Source of the DNA: Lacrimispora amygdalina
Lineage (GTDB): Bacteria > Bacillota > Clostridia > Lachnospirales > Lachnospiraceae
Length of the DNA stretch: 64,000 bases
Direction of reading: 5' to 3'
Assembly (NCBI RefSeq): GCF_900205965.1
Contig: NZ_OAOF01000019.1
Span: 25,524-89,523, forward strand
Positions 1 through 7,896 of the stretch are shown here, one piece after another. The notes beneath the pieces were generated by a model that had not been told where the DNA came from, did no database searches, and saw nothing but the letters and a program-made list of their open reading frames with translations. Every line of letters begins with the position of its first letter. The stretch's first letter is position 1. The position numbers and the translations under genes were made by a program.

Positions 1-2
1 CT

Positions 3-1013
3 GGTGCAGAAATGACATCGTTTGAAATGCGTTTTATTGCTCTCCGCTGCAAAGACACCATTGCCCCCACCGGAACAATTGCCCAGGGAGTCAGGGCAAA
101 ACAGATCAATTCCAGGGGTGAAATCTATGAAGATAAATACGGAATCACCACCAGTGAACGGGTATATGGAACCGTAAGGGAGAATCAGCTTGGCAATGGT
201 CCCTGCTATCTACGTACCAAAGGAATTGACAAAGATACGGAGGAGGATTTACTGAAGGCATACTTAAATATGGCTCCCAGCCAGACTCTTAAATGGCTGC
301 AAAATGACAGGACACCTGGAAAAGAGGATGTGGAAATAACGGGAACGGAGCCTTATATTGTCGGAGGCCATACTGCAAGCGGATACTGGATTAATACAAA
401 CAGAGAAACAACGCTTGGAGGTTTATATGCAGCAGGAGATGCAGCAGGGGGCTGTCCCCAGAAGTATGTGACCGGAGCCCTGGCAGAGGGGGAAATAGCT
501 GCACTTGATATTATAGAAAAAGGCCGGAAGACTGAAATTTCGGATCAGGCTACACTTTTTGCAGATGAAAAAATCCGGGAGTATGAAAGTATTTTAAATG
601 GTCCGGATGCTGCTTATACAGCAGAAGAACTGGAGGAGGCAATGCAGAAGGTGATGGATGAGTATGCAGGAGGCATTTCAGTCAATTATCAGTTTAATGA
701 AAAGCAGTTAGAGATAGCTGCAGAAAAAATAAAGGAGATCACGAGTCTGACCAGATGTTTAAATGCCTCTGATATGCATGAGCTGATGTTTGTCTATGAA
801 CTGAAGGAGCGCCTGATTGTATGCCGTTTTGTTATTGCCCATCTGGGATATCGAAAGGAAACCAGGTGGCATTCCTTCCAGGAGAATCTGGACTATCCCA
901 GGCCGGATGAGGCCTACCATAAATTTGTTAATTCCACAATGAAAGACGGCAGGCTGATATTAAAGCTGCGGGAGATAGGAAAGGAGAACAGATATGAGCA
1001 TACGGATTTCTAA
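3..1013 (+). CDS. aprA: Adenylylsulfate reductase alpha subunit-like flavoprotein (5' partial)
   Basis: C-terminal portion of a FAD-dependent oxidoreductase of the fumarate reductase/AprA family; the frame is open from base 3, so the start lies before the window. Family role: two-electron reduction of adenosine 5'-phosphosulfate (APS) to sulfite and AMP, with electrons from the iron-sulfur subunit. Visible: an AprA-like stretch GAEMTSFEMRF at the very start, APTGTIAQG shortly after, and the FAD-closing segment YAAGDAAGGCPQKYVTGAL about 140 residues in. It overlaps the next gene, a short AprB-like ferredoxin, by 20 bases, and cysD and cysN follow on the same strand, which fixes the pathway as sulfate activation and reduction. 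Other flavoprotein reductases share this fold, but the AprB/CysDN context makes APS reductase the best call. Confidence 0.82.
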   Translation, partial: GAEMTSFEMRFIALRCKDTIAPTGTIAQGVRAKQINSRGEIYEDKYGITTSERVYGTVRENQLGNGPCYLRTKGIDKDTEEDLLKAYLNMAPSQTLKWLQNDRTPGKEDVEITGTEPYIVGGHTASGYWINTNRETTLGGLYAAGDAAGGCPQKYVTGALAEGEIAALDIIEKGRKTEISDQATLFADEKIREYESILNGPDAAYTAEELEEAMQKVMDEYAGGISVNYQFNEKQLEIAAEKIKEITSLTRCLNASDMHELMFVYELKERLIVCRFVIAHLGYRKETRWHSFQENLDYPRPDEAYHKFVNSTMKDGRLILKLREIGKENRYEHTDF

Positions 1014-1305
1014 AGAGTCATGCGTGGGCTGTCTTGCCTGCACCCGTGTCTGTCCGGGCAGTCTCATAAAGGAAAAAGACGGCAAAGCATTTATTAAATA
1101 TCCCAGGGACTGCTGGGGCTGCGCCTCCTGCGTGAAGGAGTGCCGGTTCGGAGCCATTGATTTTTATCTGGGAGCTGATCTGGGAGGAAATGGAACTGTG
1201 ATGAACGTGTTGGAGAAGGGAGACCTCCTTCTCTGGAAAATCATAAGACCTGAGGGAACCGAACGCATCATTGAAGTGGACGGTAAAAATTCGAATAAGT
1301 ATTAG
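994..1305 (+). CDS. aprB: Ferredoxin-like adenylylsulfate reductase beta subunit (short AprB)
   Basis: A 103-residue iron-sulfur protein that would pass electrons to the flavoprotein encoded just upstream. Two four-cysteine clusters are visible, CVGCLACTRVCP near residue 10 and CWGCASCVKEC near residue 42, enough for two [4Fe-4S] centres. The second cluster and the following GAID segment resemble AprB of dissimilatory sulfate reducers, but the long C-terminal arm that wraps AprA in those enzymes is mostly missing (family usually about 150 residues). The start overlaps the end of aprA by 20 bases, which suggests translational coupling and a stoichiometric complex. A generic 4Fe-4S ferredoxin is the fallback call. 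Confidence 0.8.
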   Translation: MSIRISKESCVGCLACTRVCPGSLIKEKDGKAFIKYPRDCWGCASCVKECRFGAIDFYLGADLGGNGTVMNVLEKGDLLLWKIIRPEGTERIIEVDGKNSNKY

Positions 1306-1318
1306 AGGAGAAATTATT

Positions 1319-2221
1319 ATGAGCAGATTATCCCATCTTGATGAATTGGAAGCAGAAGCAATTTATATTATCAGAGAAGTAGCCGCCCAGTGTGAGAAGC
1401 CGGTTATGCTTTATTCAATCGGAAAGGACAGTTCCGTCATGCTTCATCTGGCGTTAAAGGCATTCTATCCGGAGAAGCCGCCTTTCCCATTTCTCCATGT
1501 CAACACCACATGGAAGTTTAGAGAAATGATTGAATTCCGGGACAGGACAGCAAAGGAGCTGGGGATTGAGCTGTTGGAATACATCAATGAAGATGGTGTT
1601 GCACGGGGGATCAATCCATTTGACCACGGTTCTTCCTATACTGACATCATGAAGACCCAGGCATTAAAGCAGGCGCTTAATAAATATGGCTTTACAGCAG
1701 CTTTTGGAGGCGGAAGAAGAGACGAGGAAAAAAGCAGGGCCAAAGAGCGGATCTTTTCCTTTCGCAATGCCTCCCACGCCTGGGACCCCAAGAATCAGAG
1801 ACCGGAGATGTGGAAGCTTTATAATACAGAGATTTATAAAGGAGAGAGCATACGTGTATTCCCTATTTCCAACTGGACGGAAAAAGACATCTGGCAGTAC
1901 ATAAAACAGGAAAATATTCCCATTGTTCCATTGTATTTTGCAGCGGAGAGACCAGTTGTTTACCGGGATCACGATATTATCATGGTGGATGATGACCGGA
2001 TGCGGCTAAGTCCCGGAGAGGTTCCCCAGCTTAAAAAGGTTCGTTTCCGTACACTGGGCTGTTATCCTCTTTCCGGTGGAGTTCTTTCGGAAGCAGTTAC
2101 CATTGATCAGATTATTGAAGAGACTCTAAGCTCCGTAGAATCAGAACGGACCAGCCGGGTGATTGACAAAGACGGCGGAGCCGCCAGTATGGAAAAGAGA
2201 AAGAGGGAGGGCTATTTCTAA
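1319..2221 (+). CDS. cysD: Sulfate adenylyltransferase subunit 2
   Basis: PP-loop ATP pyrophosphatase subunit that joins sulfate and ATP to make APS, driven by GTP hydrolysis in its partner CysN. The nucleotide-binding loop SIGKDSSVMLHLA lies near residue 35, and the rest (HVNTTWKFREMIEFRD, FGGGRRDEEKSRAKER, FRTLGCYPLSGG) reads as full-length CysD of about 300 residues. The start at 1319 is chosen because AGAGGAG sits 8 bases upstream; an in-frame codon at 1271 has no such site and would lie inside aprB. The stop codon shares one base with the cysN start, indicating tight coupling. Cytoplasmic; assimilatory sulfate activation. Confidence 0.95.
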   Translation: MSRLSHLDELEAEAIYIIREVAAQCEKPVMLYSIGKDSSVMLHLALKAFYPEKPPFPFLHVNTTWKFREMIEFRDRTAKELGIELLEYINEDGVARGINPFDHGSSYTDIMKTQALKQALNKYGFTAAFGGGRRDEEKSRAKERIFSFRNASHAWDPKNQRPEMWKLYNTEIYKGESIRVFPISNWTEKDIWQYIKQENIPIVPLYFAAERPVVYRDHDIIMVDDDRMRLSPGEVPQLKKVRFRTLGCYPLSGGVLSEAVTIDQIIEETLSSVESERTSRVIDKDGGAASMEKRKREGYF

Positions 2222-3909
2222 TGAACGGATTGCTGAAATTTATTACATGCGGAAGTGTGGATGATGGAAAATCAACTCTGATCGGGCATATACTTTACGA
2301 CTCCAAACTGCTGTATGCAGATCAGGAAAAGGCACTGCTGCTTGACAGTAAGGTAGGGTCCAGGGGCGGTGAGATCGATTATTCCCTGCTTTTAGACGGA
2401 CTGATGGCGGAACGGGAGCAGGGGATTACCATCGATGTGGCATACCGTTACTTCACAACGGAGAGAAGGAGCTTTATCGTGGCGGATACGCCGGGACATG
2501 AGGAATATACAAGAAATATGGCGGTAGGAGCTTCCTTTGCCCAGTTAGCAGTCATTCTTGTGGATGCAAAGCAGGGTGTTCTGGTACAGACGAGGCGTCA
2601 TTTAAGGATCTGTTCCCTCATGGGAATCCGTCATTTTATCTTCGCAGTCAACAAGATGGATCTGGCAGAATACAGTCAGGAGCGGTTTGAAGAGATCAGT
2701 AAGAGTATTGCAGCTTTGACCGAGGAATTGTCCTTAAGACATGTAACCATAATTCCGGTCAGTGCCACGCAGGGGGATAATGTAACTGTAAAATCGGAAC
2801 ATATGCCATGGTATCAGGGCGAGACGCTCCTTGCCAGTCTGGAGCAGACGGAAGTGACTGAGGAGGATGGAAATGGTTTTTATATGCCTGTTCAGAGAGT
2901 ATGCCGTCCTGACCATGAATTTCGGGGATTTCAGGGTCAGGTGGAATCAGGAATCGTCTCAGCCGGACAAATCCTTACAATACTCCCCGGAAATGAGACA
3001 GCAAAGGTAAAGAGCATTCTGGTGGGAGACCGGTTATCTGACCAGGCAGCTGCAGGCCAGGCGGTTACCATACAGCTTGACAGAGAGGTGGATGTGAGCC
3101 GGGGAAGCGTTCTGACGGTTCAGGATCAGCTGCCGGTAAGCAAAGAGGTGAAAGCTTCCATTCTGTGGATGGATGAAGCACCGCTTAAGGAAGGCAATGA
3201 CTATCTTCTGAAGCTTGGAACAAGAATGCTTCCTGCCGTGGTGAAGCGCATTGATTACCGGGTGGATATAAACACAGGTGAACATTTGCCTGCTCAGGAG
3301 ATCGGTAAGAATGAGATTGCCTCCTGTATGATTGAATTTTCCCAAAGAATTCCGGTTGATGAATTTAAAAGGAATAAAACCCTTGGTGAACTGATTTTAA
3401 TAGACAGAGTCAGCCATATGACATCAGCCTGCGGCGTGGTAGAGCATGTTGAGAGCGGAGAAGAAAAACCATACTTTGAAAACCATGGGCTGCGGGCAGG
3501 TGGATATATTTTTGAAGAGTTCTATTTTAATCTGGAAAATGCCTTCCTTTCCAGACAGAAGACAAAGGAGACCACGTACCACCAGGGTGATCTCGTACCT
3601 GTTTCGGGAGACAGTTTCCAATATCCAGACTTTTTTGATATAATATCTTTGGATGACTCTGTGGCGGTTCTGGTACGGAACCGGACAATACAGGATATCA
3701 TAAGTCTTGATGATTATGGCTATACAGGATTGCCGATTCTGGATGAGAGAGGCTTTGCATTAAAAATCGGTTCCAGTGAAGATCTGTTAAACTGCCTGAC
3801 TGAATATAAAAATCTGACTTCTGAAAATAAAATTGCTTTCCATAATAAATGGTCAAAATTCGAAACATACAGACGGATTGTCTGCAATGAAAATTTCTGG
3901 ATTATATAA
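2221..3909 (+). CDS. cysN: Sulfate adenylyltransferase subunit 1 (GTPase) with a C-terminal extension
   Basis: GTPase partner of CysD, of the EF-Tu-like translation-factor superfamily. G1 is GSVDDGKST near residue 11, G3 DTPGHEEYTRNM near residue 91, G4 NKMD near residue 146, followed by two beta-barrel domains to about residue 415. At 562 residues it is longer than a plain CysN. The extra roughly 140 C-terminal residues have no P-loop, so this is not the common CysN-CysC (APS kinase) fusion; they contain two copies of IISLDD about 25 residues apart, and I do not recognise the domain. Lack of APS kinase fits direct reduction of APS by the AprAB pair upstream. A strong terminator follows at once. 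Confidence 0.93.
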   Translation: MNGLLKFITCGSVDDGKSTLIGHILYDSKLLYADQEKALLLDSKVGSRGGEIDYSLLLDGLMAEREQGITIDVAYRYFTTERRSFIVADTPGHEEYTRNMAVGASFAQLAVILVDAKQGVLVQTRRHLRICSLMGIRHFIFAVNKMDLAEYSQERFEEISKSIAALTEELSLRHVTIIPVSATQGDNVTVKSEHMPWYQGETLLASLEQTEVTEEDGNGFYMPVQRVCRPDHEFRGFQGQVESGIVSAGQILTILPGNETAKVKSILVGDRLSDQAAAGQAVTIQLDREVDVSRGSVLTVQDQLPVSKEVKASILWMDEAPLKEGNDYLLKLGTRMLPAVVKRIDYRVDINTGEHLPAQEIGKNEIASCMIEFSQRIPVDEFKRNKTLGELILIDRVSHMTSACGVVEHVESGEEKPYFENHGLRAGGYIFEEFYFNLENAFLSRQKTKETTYHQGDLVPVSGDSFQYPDFFDIISLDDSVAVLVRNRTIQDIISLDDYGYTGLPILDERGFALKIGSSEDLLNCLTEYKNLTSENKIAFHNKWSKFETYRRIVCNENFWII

Positions 3910-3922
3910 GTCTATAAACAAT

Positions 3923-3964
3923 AGCTGTTTTCCGCCTTGATTTTGGGAGGGAAGCAGCTTTTTT
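3923..3964 (+). terminator. Intrinsic terminator of the sulfate operon
   Basis: An 11-bp stem (AGCTGTTTTCC pairing with GGGAAGCAGCT, two G-T wobbles) closes directly onto a run of six T, 13 bases after the cysN stop. Confidence 0.85.
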
Positions 3965-4047
3965 CACTGCAGTTATATGTCTATGGGATTGTGATGATTC
4001 TAAAAACACGTTATAATAATCACAGCTGTTAAAAGGAGGTGCAAGGA

Positions 4048-4536
4048 ATGAAAAACAGAGAACTGACACTTCGTCCCTTCAATGATGCAGATATTAATTT
4101 GATGACCGTATGGCTAAAAAAAGACTATATTATAAATTGGTATCATGATGCAGACGAGTGGCTTGCTGAAATCAGCCAACGCAATGAAACGTATTGCTGG
4201 ATACATCACTTTATCGTCATGGATTTCAAAACCCCAATTGGTTTTTGCCAGTATTACGACTGCTATGATGCAGGGGACTTAGAGAATTGGTATCATGTAA
4301 CTATATCTGGAGATACGTTCTCGATTGATTATTTAATTGGTAATGAAGCGTATCTGAACAAAGGGTACGGGAAAGAAATCGTCAGGCTACTGACCAATAC
4401 TATTCAAACAGAGGAAAATGCCAGACAGATTATTGTGAAACCGGAAAAAGAAAATCATGCTTCCAACCATGTGCTGATGTGGAATGGCTATATATTTGAT
4501 GAGAAACAGAAATTTTACAGAAAGTTATTAAAGTAA
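4048..4536 (+). CDS. GNAT N-acetyltransferase, AAC(6')-like
   Basis: A 162-residue acetyl-CoA-dependent N-acetyltransferase. The core reads IDYLIGNEAYLNKGYGKEIV, where the GYGKEIV loop is the acetyl-CoA pyrophosphate-binding motif and the preceding D-x-L block resembles AAC(6')-type aminoglycoside acetyltransferases. N-terminal LTLRPFNDADINLM and C-terminal NHVLMWNGYIFDEKQKFY fit the same fold. The start is taken at 4048 because AAGGAGG lies 8 bases upstream. It stands alone between the sulfate-operon terminator and a long AT-rich gap. Family resemblance does not show that it modifies aminoglycosides; other amines or ribosomal or tRNA-linked substrates are equally possible. Confidence 0.75.
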   Translation: MKNRELTLRPFNDADINLMTVWLKKDYIINWYHDADEWLAEISQRNETYCWIHHFIVMDFKTPIGFCQYYDCYDAGDLENWYHVTISGDTFSIDYLIGNEAYLNKGYGKEIVRLLTNTIQTEENARQIIVKPEKENHASNHVLMWNGYIFDEKQKFYRKLLK

Positions 4537-4596
4537 TTCTGATAAGAGTTAAATCATATTATTTCTATAGTTTTATTGGTAAATATGCATAAAAAT

Positions 4597-4621
4597 GTCG
4601 CAGTATACTTGATACTGCGTA
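4597..4621 (+). repeat. Left arm of 25-bp inverted repeat, itself a dyad
   Basis: This 25-base segment is the exact reverse complement of 4927-4951. Each arm is also internally palindromic: CGCAGTAT, five spacer bases, then ATACTGCG. Identity stops abruptly on both sides of the pair. Confidence 0.9.
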
Positions 4622-4867
4622 GTGAAAAATGTATAAAAAATTAGTATATTTAGATGATACAACACTTCTAATTAATTGTCAAATATTAGTATAATATGTA
4701 GAATTATGTATATTCAATCAAAAGAATCAAGTTGTTTTAATATGTGAAGATTGATTTACTTAAACAATCTTAATTAACCGTCAAAAACTGCGTCACTGAA
4801 AATCTGTTGATGGTATATTCAGTATATGAACACACCTGCTATATTAAAAAGATATGAATCCATAAAA

Positions 4868-4919
4868 CGTCATTTCCATCGTCTTTTATATAAAAAAGTA
4901 TGGAAATGGCGGTTTTTTT
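4868..4919 (+). terminator. Hairpin with T-tract inside the inverted-repeat element
   Basis: CGTCATTTCCAT pairs with ATGGAAATGGCG (12 bp, one G-T wobble); a G and seven T follow. It looks like a plus-strand intrinsic terminator although the nearest upstream gene ends 330 bases earlier, so it may end an unannotated short transcript starting in the gap. Confidence 0.6.
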
Positions 4920-4926
4920 CTTGCTT

Positions 4927-4951
4927 TACGCAGTATCAAGTATACTGCGAC
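4927..4951 (-). repeat. Right arm of 25-bp inverted repeat
   Basis: Exact reverse complement of 4597-4621. The arms enclose 305 bp, giving a 355-bp unit. No transposase or obvious target-site duplication is seen beside either arm. Confidence 0.9.
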
Positions 4952-5049
4952 TAATATTGGCGTGAATAATATACAAACCCCTGCAGCCCCATTTCGCAGT
5001 ATAAGATTCCTGCACGCCCAGCAATATGTTGACTAAAAAGGAGAAAACT

Positions 5050-7104
5050 ATGACGAAGCATACTACAGAAAAAAACGTGAAGAGGTTTCACAAATTCGGT
5101 TTAAAAAGTCTTCTGACTAAAATACTTTTTTTCGTCGGAATCCCTGTTATTGTGTCTTTTTGTATTGTAGGAACGGTCATTTTGTTTCTGGTTAAAACCA
5201 GTGTGGAAGATTTGACAAAAAAAGAACTGATTGCGAGATCACAGGTTGCAGCGGAGGAGATGAAAGGCTACTTTAATCAATATAAAAACAAAGCAGGTCA
5301 GCTGGCCCAGTCCGTTGCACTTGAGAAATTCTTTCTGGATTTAAAGCCTGGAACAGTTATTTCTGAGGAATCAGGATTTGAAGATATCAAACAAACCATG
5401 GTCAAATCCTATGAAAAAGATAAAGATTCCATCGTGGCATTTTGGATTGCAGATATAGATTCCAGCCAGCTGGCCCAGTCTGACGGGTTTGTTTCTGATA
5501 ACACCTATCATGTCACAAAACGTCCCTGGTACCAGCTTTTAGTGGATTCGGGGAGTACAATTATGACTGAGCCTTTTGAGGATTTTGCCACAAAGGCACA
5601 GATTGTAAGTATCATATCACCTGTTTATGGAACGGATGGAAAAGAAATCATTGGTGCGGTAGGAATTGATTTTTCTCTCGATGGACTGGTAAACACCATT
5701 GGTTCCTATGAGCTTGGGGAGACTGGATTTTACATACTTACATCAAAAGAAGGACAGGTAATCTACCATCCGGACAAGGCTATGGTGAACAAAAAAATTG
5801 CTGATCTGGATATGTCCCAGAATATGAAAGAAGCACTTGCTTCTTCATCGGAAGGGTTCCTTTCGTTTACCTCGGAAAAATCGGGGACGGAAGGGTATGT
5901 ACGAAAAGTGGGAGATACAGGCTGGACAGTAGCCGCGGGACTTCCGGTAAAGGAGTTTTATGAAGGATACCGGGCAATCACGGCATCGATGATTGCGGTA
6001 TTTGCTGCTGCTGTTCTGGTGGTGGTAATTATGATTCTTGTGATATCCAGAATGATAGTTGCACCAATCAGGAAGCTGACCCGGACAGCTGATTTAATCG
6101 CTGACGGCAGACTGGATATATCAGCTGAGGTAAGTTCCGGCGATGAAACAGGGCAGATGGCTCTTGCATTAAACCGAACTGTGGTACAGCTAAACCGGTA
6201 TATCGGATATATCCGTGAGATCACCCAGGTGCTTGAGGTTATGGCAGAAGGGAATATGCAGATAGAGCTTCATCAGGATTATAAAGGAGAATTTGCCCCT
6301 GTAAAAGACGCGCTTTTAACCATCTCCAGGTCTTTGAACAGGACTTTAAAACTGATTCAGGCCAGTGCTGATGAGGTAGGAACCGGTGCGGACCAGGTAT
6401 CTCAGGGAGCTCAGACCCTGGCCTCAGGTTCCGCACAGCAGGCAGCGACTATTGAAGAATTAACGGCTGCAATTGAATCAATGTCTGAACAGGCTGATCA
6501 AAATTTAGAGCAGGTGAAGAAAGCAGCCGTATCCGTTCAGGAATCATCACAGGGACTTTCAAAAAGCAATGAATTTATGGAACAGCTAAGATCAGCAATG
6601 AAAGATATCAGCAGCTCCTCCGATAAGATTAACAGCATAACAAAGGTGATTGAAGACATCGCTTTCCAGACCAATATTCTCGCCTTAAATGCCGCAGTGG
6701 AGGCCGCAAGGGCGGGAGAAGCAGGAAAGGGATTTGCAGTGGTCGCCGATGAAGTCCGCAGTCTGGCTGAAAAATCGGCCCAGGCAGCAGGACAGACTGC
6801 AGCAATTATTGTTCATTCAGCAGATACCGTTTCCAGAGGAGAAAAACTGGTTGGTGTTACATCTGAGACATTAAATGAGGTAGCAGTTAACTCTGGTTTT
6901 GTGGAACAGGTTATTGGAGAGATAGAAGCAGCCTCTCAATCACAGGCAGAAGCAGCAAAACAGATGTCTCTGGGACTCAGTCAGGTATCTGCAGTGGTAC
7001 AGTCCAATGCAGCGACTGCAGAGGAAAGCTCCGCTTCCAGCGAAGAGCTGGCCGCACAGGCGCAGACTCTTCAGGATGAGGCAGGAAGATTTAAACTCAG
7101 CTGA
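5050..7104 (+). CDS. Methyl-accepting chemotaxis protein with dCache-type sensor
   Basis: Transmembrane chemoreceptor of 684 residues. Order: short cytoplasmic tail; TM1 about 24-48; extracellular double-Cache-like sensor (about 55-305, including RPWYQLLVDSG and GAVGIDFSLDGL); TM2 about 312-334; HAMP about 335-390; cytoplasmic signalling coiled coil with the hairpin tip IEDIAFQTNILALNAAVEAA near residue 535 that contacts CheA/CheW. Extracellular small molecules such as amino or organic acids are typical ligands of this sensor class; the actual ligand cannot be read. The start at 5050 has AAGGAG 6 bases upstream; an ATG at 5026 lacks one. No che genes are nearby, so it must couple to a distant array. 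Confidence 0.9.
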   Translation: MTKHTTEKNVKRFHKFGLKSLLTKILFFVGIPVIVSFCIVGTVILFLVKTSVEDLTKKELIARSQVAAEEMKGYFNQYKNKAGQLAQSVALEKFFLDLKPGTVISEESGFEDIKQTMVKSYEKDKDSIVAFWIADIDSSQLAQSDGFVSDNTYHVTKRPWYQLLVDSGSTIMTEPFEDFATKAQIVSIISPVYGTDGKEIIGAVGIDFSLDGLVNTIGSYELGETGFYILTSKEGQVIYHPDKAMVNKKIADLDMSQNMKEALASSSEGFLSFTSEKSGTEGYVRKVGDTGWTVAAGLPVKEFYEGYRAITASMIAVFAAAVLVVVIMILVISRMIVAPIRKLTRTADLIADGRLDISAEVSSGDETGQMALALNRTVVQLNRYIGYIREITQVLEVMAEGNMQIELHQDYKGEFAPVKDALLTISRSLNRTLKLIQASADEVGTGADQVSQGAQTLASGSAQQAATIEELTAAIESMSEQADQNLEQVKKAAVSVQESSQGLSKSNEFMEQLRSAMKDISSSSDKINSITKVIEDIAFQTNILALNAAVEAARAGEAGKGFAVVADEVRSLAEKSAQAAGQTAAIIVHSADTVSRGEKLVGVTSETLNEVAVNSGFVEQVIGEIEAASQSQAEAAKQMSLGLSQVSAVVQSNAATAEESSASSEELAAQAQTLQDEAGRFKLS

Positions 7105-7136
7105 TATGAAAAAATTATCAATAAACTGTTTTAGTG

Positions 7137-7165
7137 TTGACGCCCTGCATTTTTTGTAAGATAAT
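7137..7165 (+). promoter_or_regulatory. Promoter of the tetR gene
   Basis: TTGACG at 7137-7142, a 17-base spacer, and GATAAT at 7160-7165 form a good sigma-A promoter. The -10 box runs into the palindrome at 7164-7189. Confidence 0.7.
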
Positions 7166-7189
7166 AACATTGTTATATAACAGTGTTAT
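7164..7189 (+). promoter_or_regulatory. Palindromic operator, probably for the adjacent TetR protein
   Basis: A 26-bp dyad, perfect except for one symmetric base pair, built from ATAACA and TGTTAT elements repeated on each side. It overlaps the -10 and start region and ends 12 bases before the tetR start codon, the usual place for TetR autorepression. Confidence 0.75.
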
Positions 7190-7201
7190 AAAGGAGCTTA
7201 A

Positions 7202-7819
7202 ATGGGTACTCAGGGAAATGATACACGTCTCGCTATCCTGGAAGCGGGAAAACAGGAGTTTTTAAAATACGGATATGAAGGGGCTTCATTAAGGCGGATT
7301 GCCAGAGATGCGTGTGTCACAACAGGGGCGATTTACGGGTATTTTCCAGGCAAGGAGGCGCTTTTTGAGGAACTGACCGGAGATGCTGCAGACGGGCTGA
7401 TGGAAGGTTACAGAAAAATGCATGTGGATTTTGCCGCTCTGCCTCCCGAAAAACAGGCAGCAGCCCTTGATGTGATTTCAGACGAAAACATTCCATGGAT
7501 GGTGGATTATGTTTACGACCGGTTTGATTTATTTAAACTGATTTTTTGTAAAAGCAGCAAAGAATACTGTGACAGCTACTTAAGCCAGCTGACTGAAATT
7601 GAAGAAGCCTCGACCTGGGAATTTGTTAAGGCGATGAAGGAATTGGGGCATGAGGTCATGGATATTGACAGCACCATCATTCATATTTTGTCCAGGTCAT
7701 TTTTTCAGCAGCTCTGGGAGTTTGTAGCACATGACGTTCCCAGACAAAAGGCCCTGTCTTACGGGCTGGTACTTGGAACATTCCAGCATGCGGGCTGGAA
7801 AAAGATTATGGGGCTTTAA
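7202..7819 (+). CDS. TetR/AcrR family transcriptional regulator
   Basis: A 205-residue repressor-type regulator. The N-terminal helix-turn-helix is clear: GASLRRIARDACVTTGAIYG around residues 27-46, then YFPGKEALFEEL, the standard TetR signature. The C-terminal half would bind a ligand and dimerise; its effector cannot be predicted. AAGGAG precedes the ATG. A 26-bp palindrome overlaps its promoter, so autorepression is likely, and the two ABC genes 77 bases downstream on the same strand are the natural regulated cargo. Typical of inducible drug or metabolite export modules. Confidence 0.9.
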   Translation: MGTQGNDTRLAILEAGKQEFLKYGYEGASLRRIARDACVTTGAIYGYFPGKEALFEELTGDAADGLMEGYRKMHVDFAALPPEKQAAALDVISDENIPWMVDYVYDRFDLFKLIFCKSSKEYCDSYLSQLTEIEEASTWEFVKAMKELGHEVMDIDSTIIHILSRSFFQQLWEFVAHDVPRQKALSYGLVLGTFQHAGWKKIMGL

Positions 7820-7896
7820 TGCCCCATATTATTTTAATCTTAGATTAGTCACAACTAACTAATGGCTGATCAACATATGCCAGAGGAGGAAAAAAG

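Larger units (their letters stand above)
4537..5049 (+). other. AT-rich 513-bp gap with paired inverted repeats
   Basis: No convincing gene lies here. The stretch is much more AT-rich than its surroundings. It holds a 25-bp perfect inverted repeat pair (4597-4621 and 4927-4951), a terminator-like hairpin (4868-4919), two related AT-rich direct repeats built on TAATTAA followed by GTCAAA (4667-4683 and about 4769-4785), and a third partial copy of the repeat core, CGCAGTAT, at 4995-5002 just before the chemoreceptor gene. A 42-codon frame at 4826-4954 has no ribosome binding site and is not called. Confidence 0.6.

Noticed and set aside
4826..4954. A 42-codon plus-strand frame inside the inverted-repeat unit encoding a basic, aromatic peptide
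   Set aside because: No ribosome binding site, it reads straight through the terminator hairpin and ends in the right repeat arm; probably chance.
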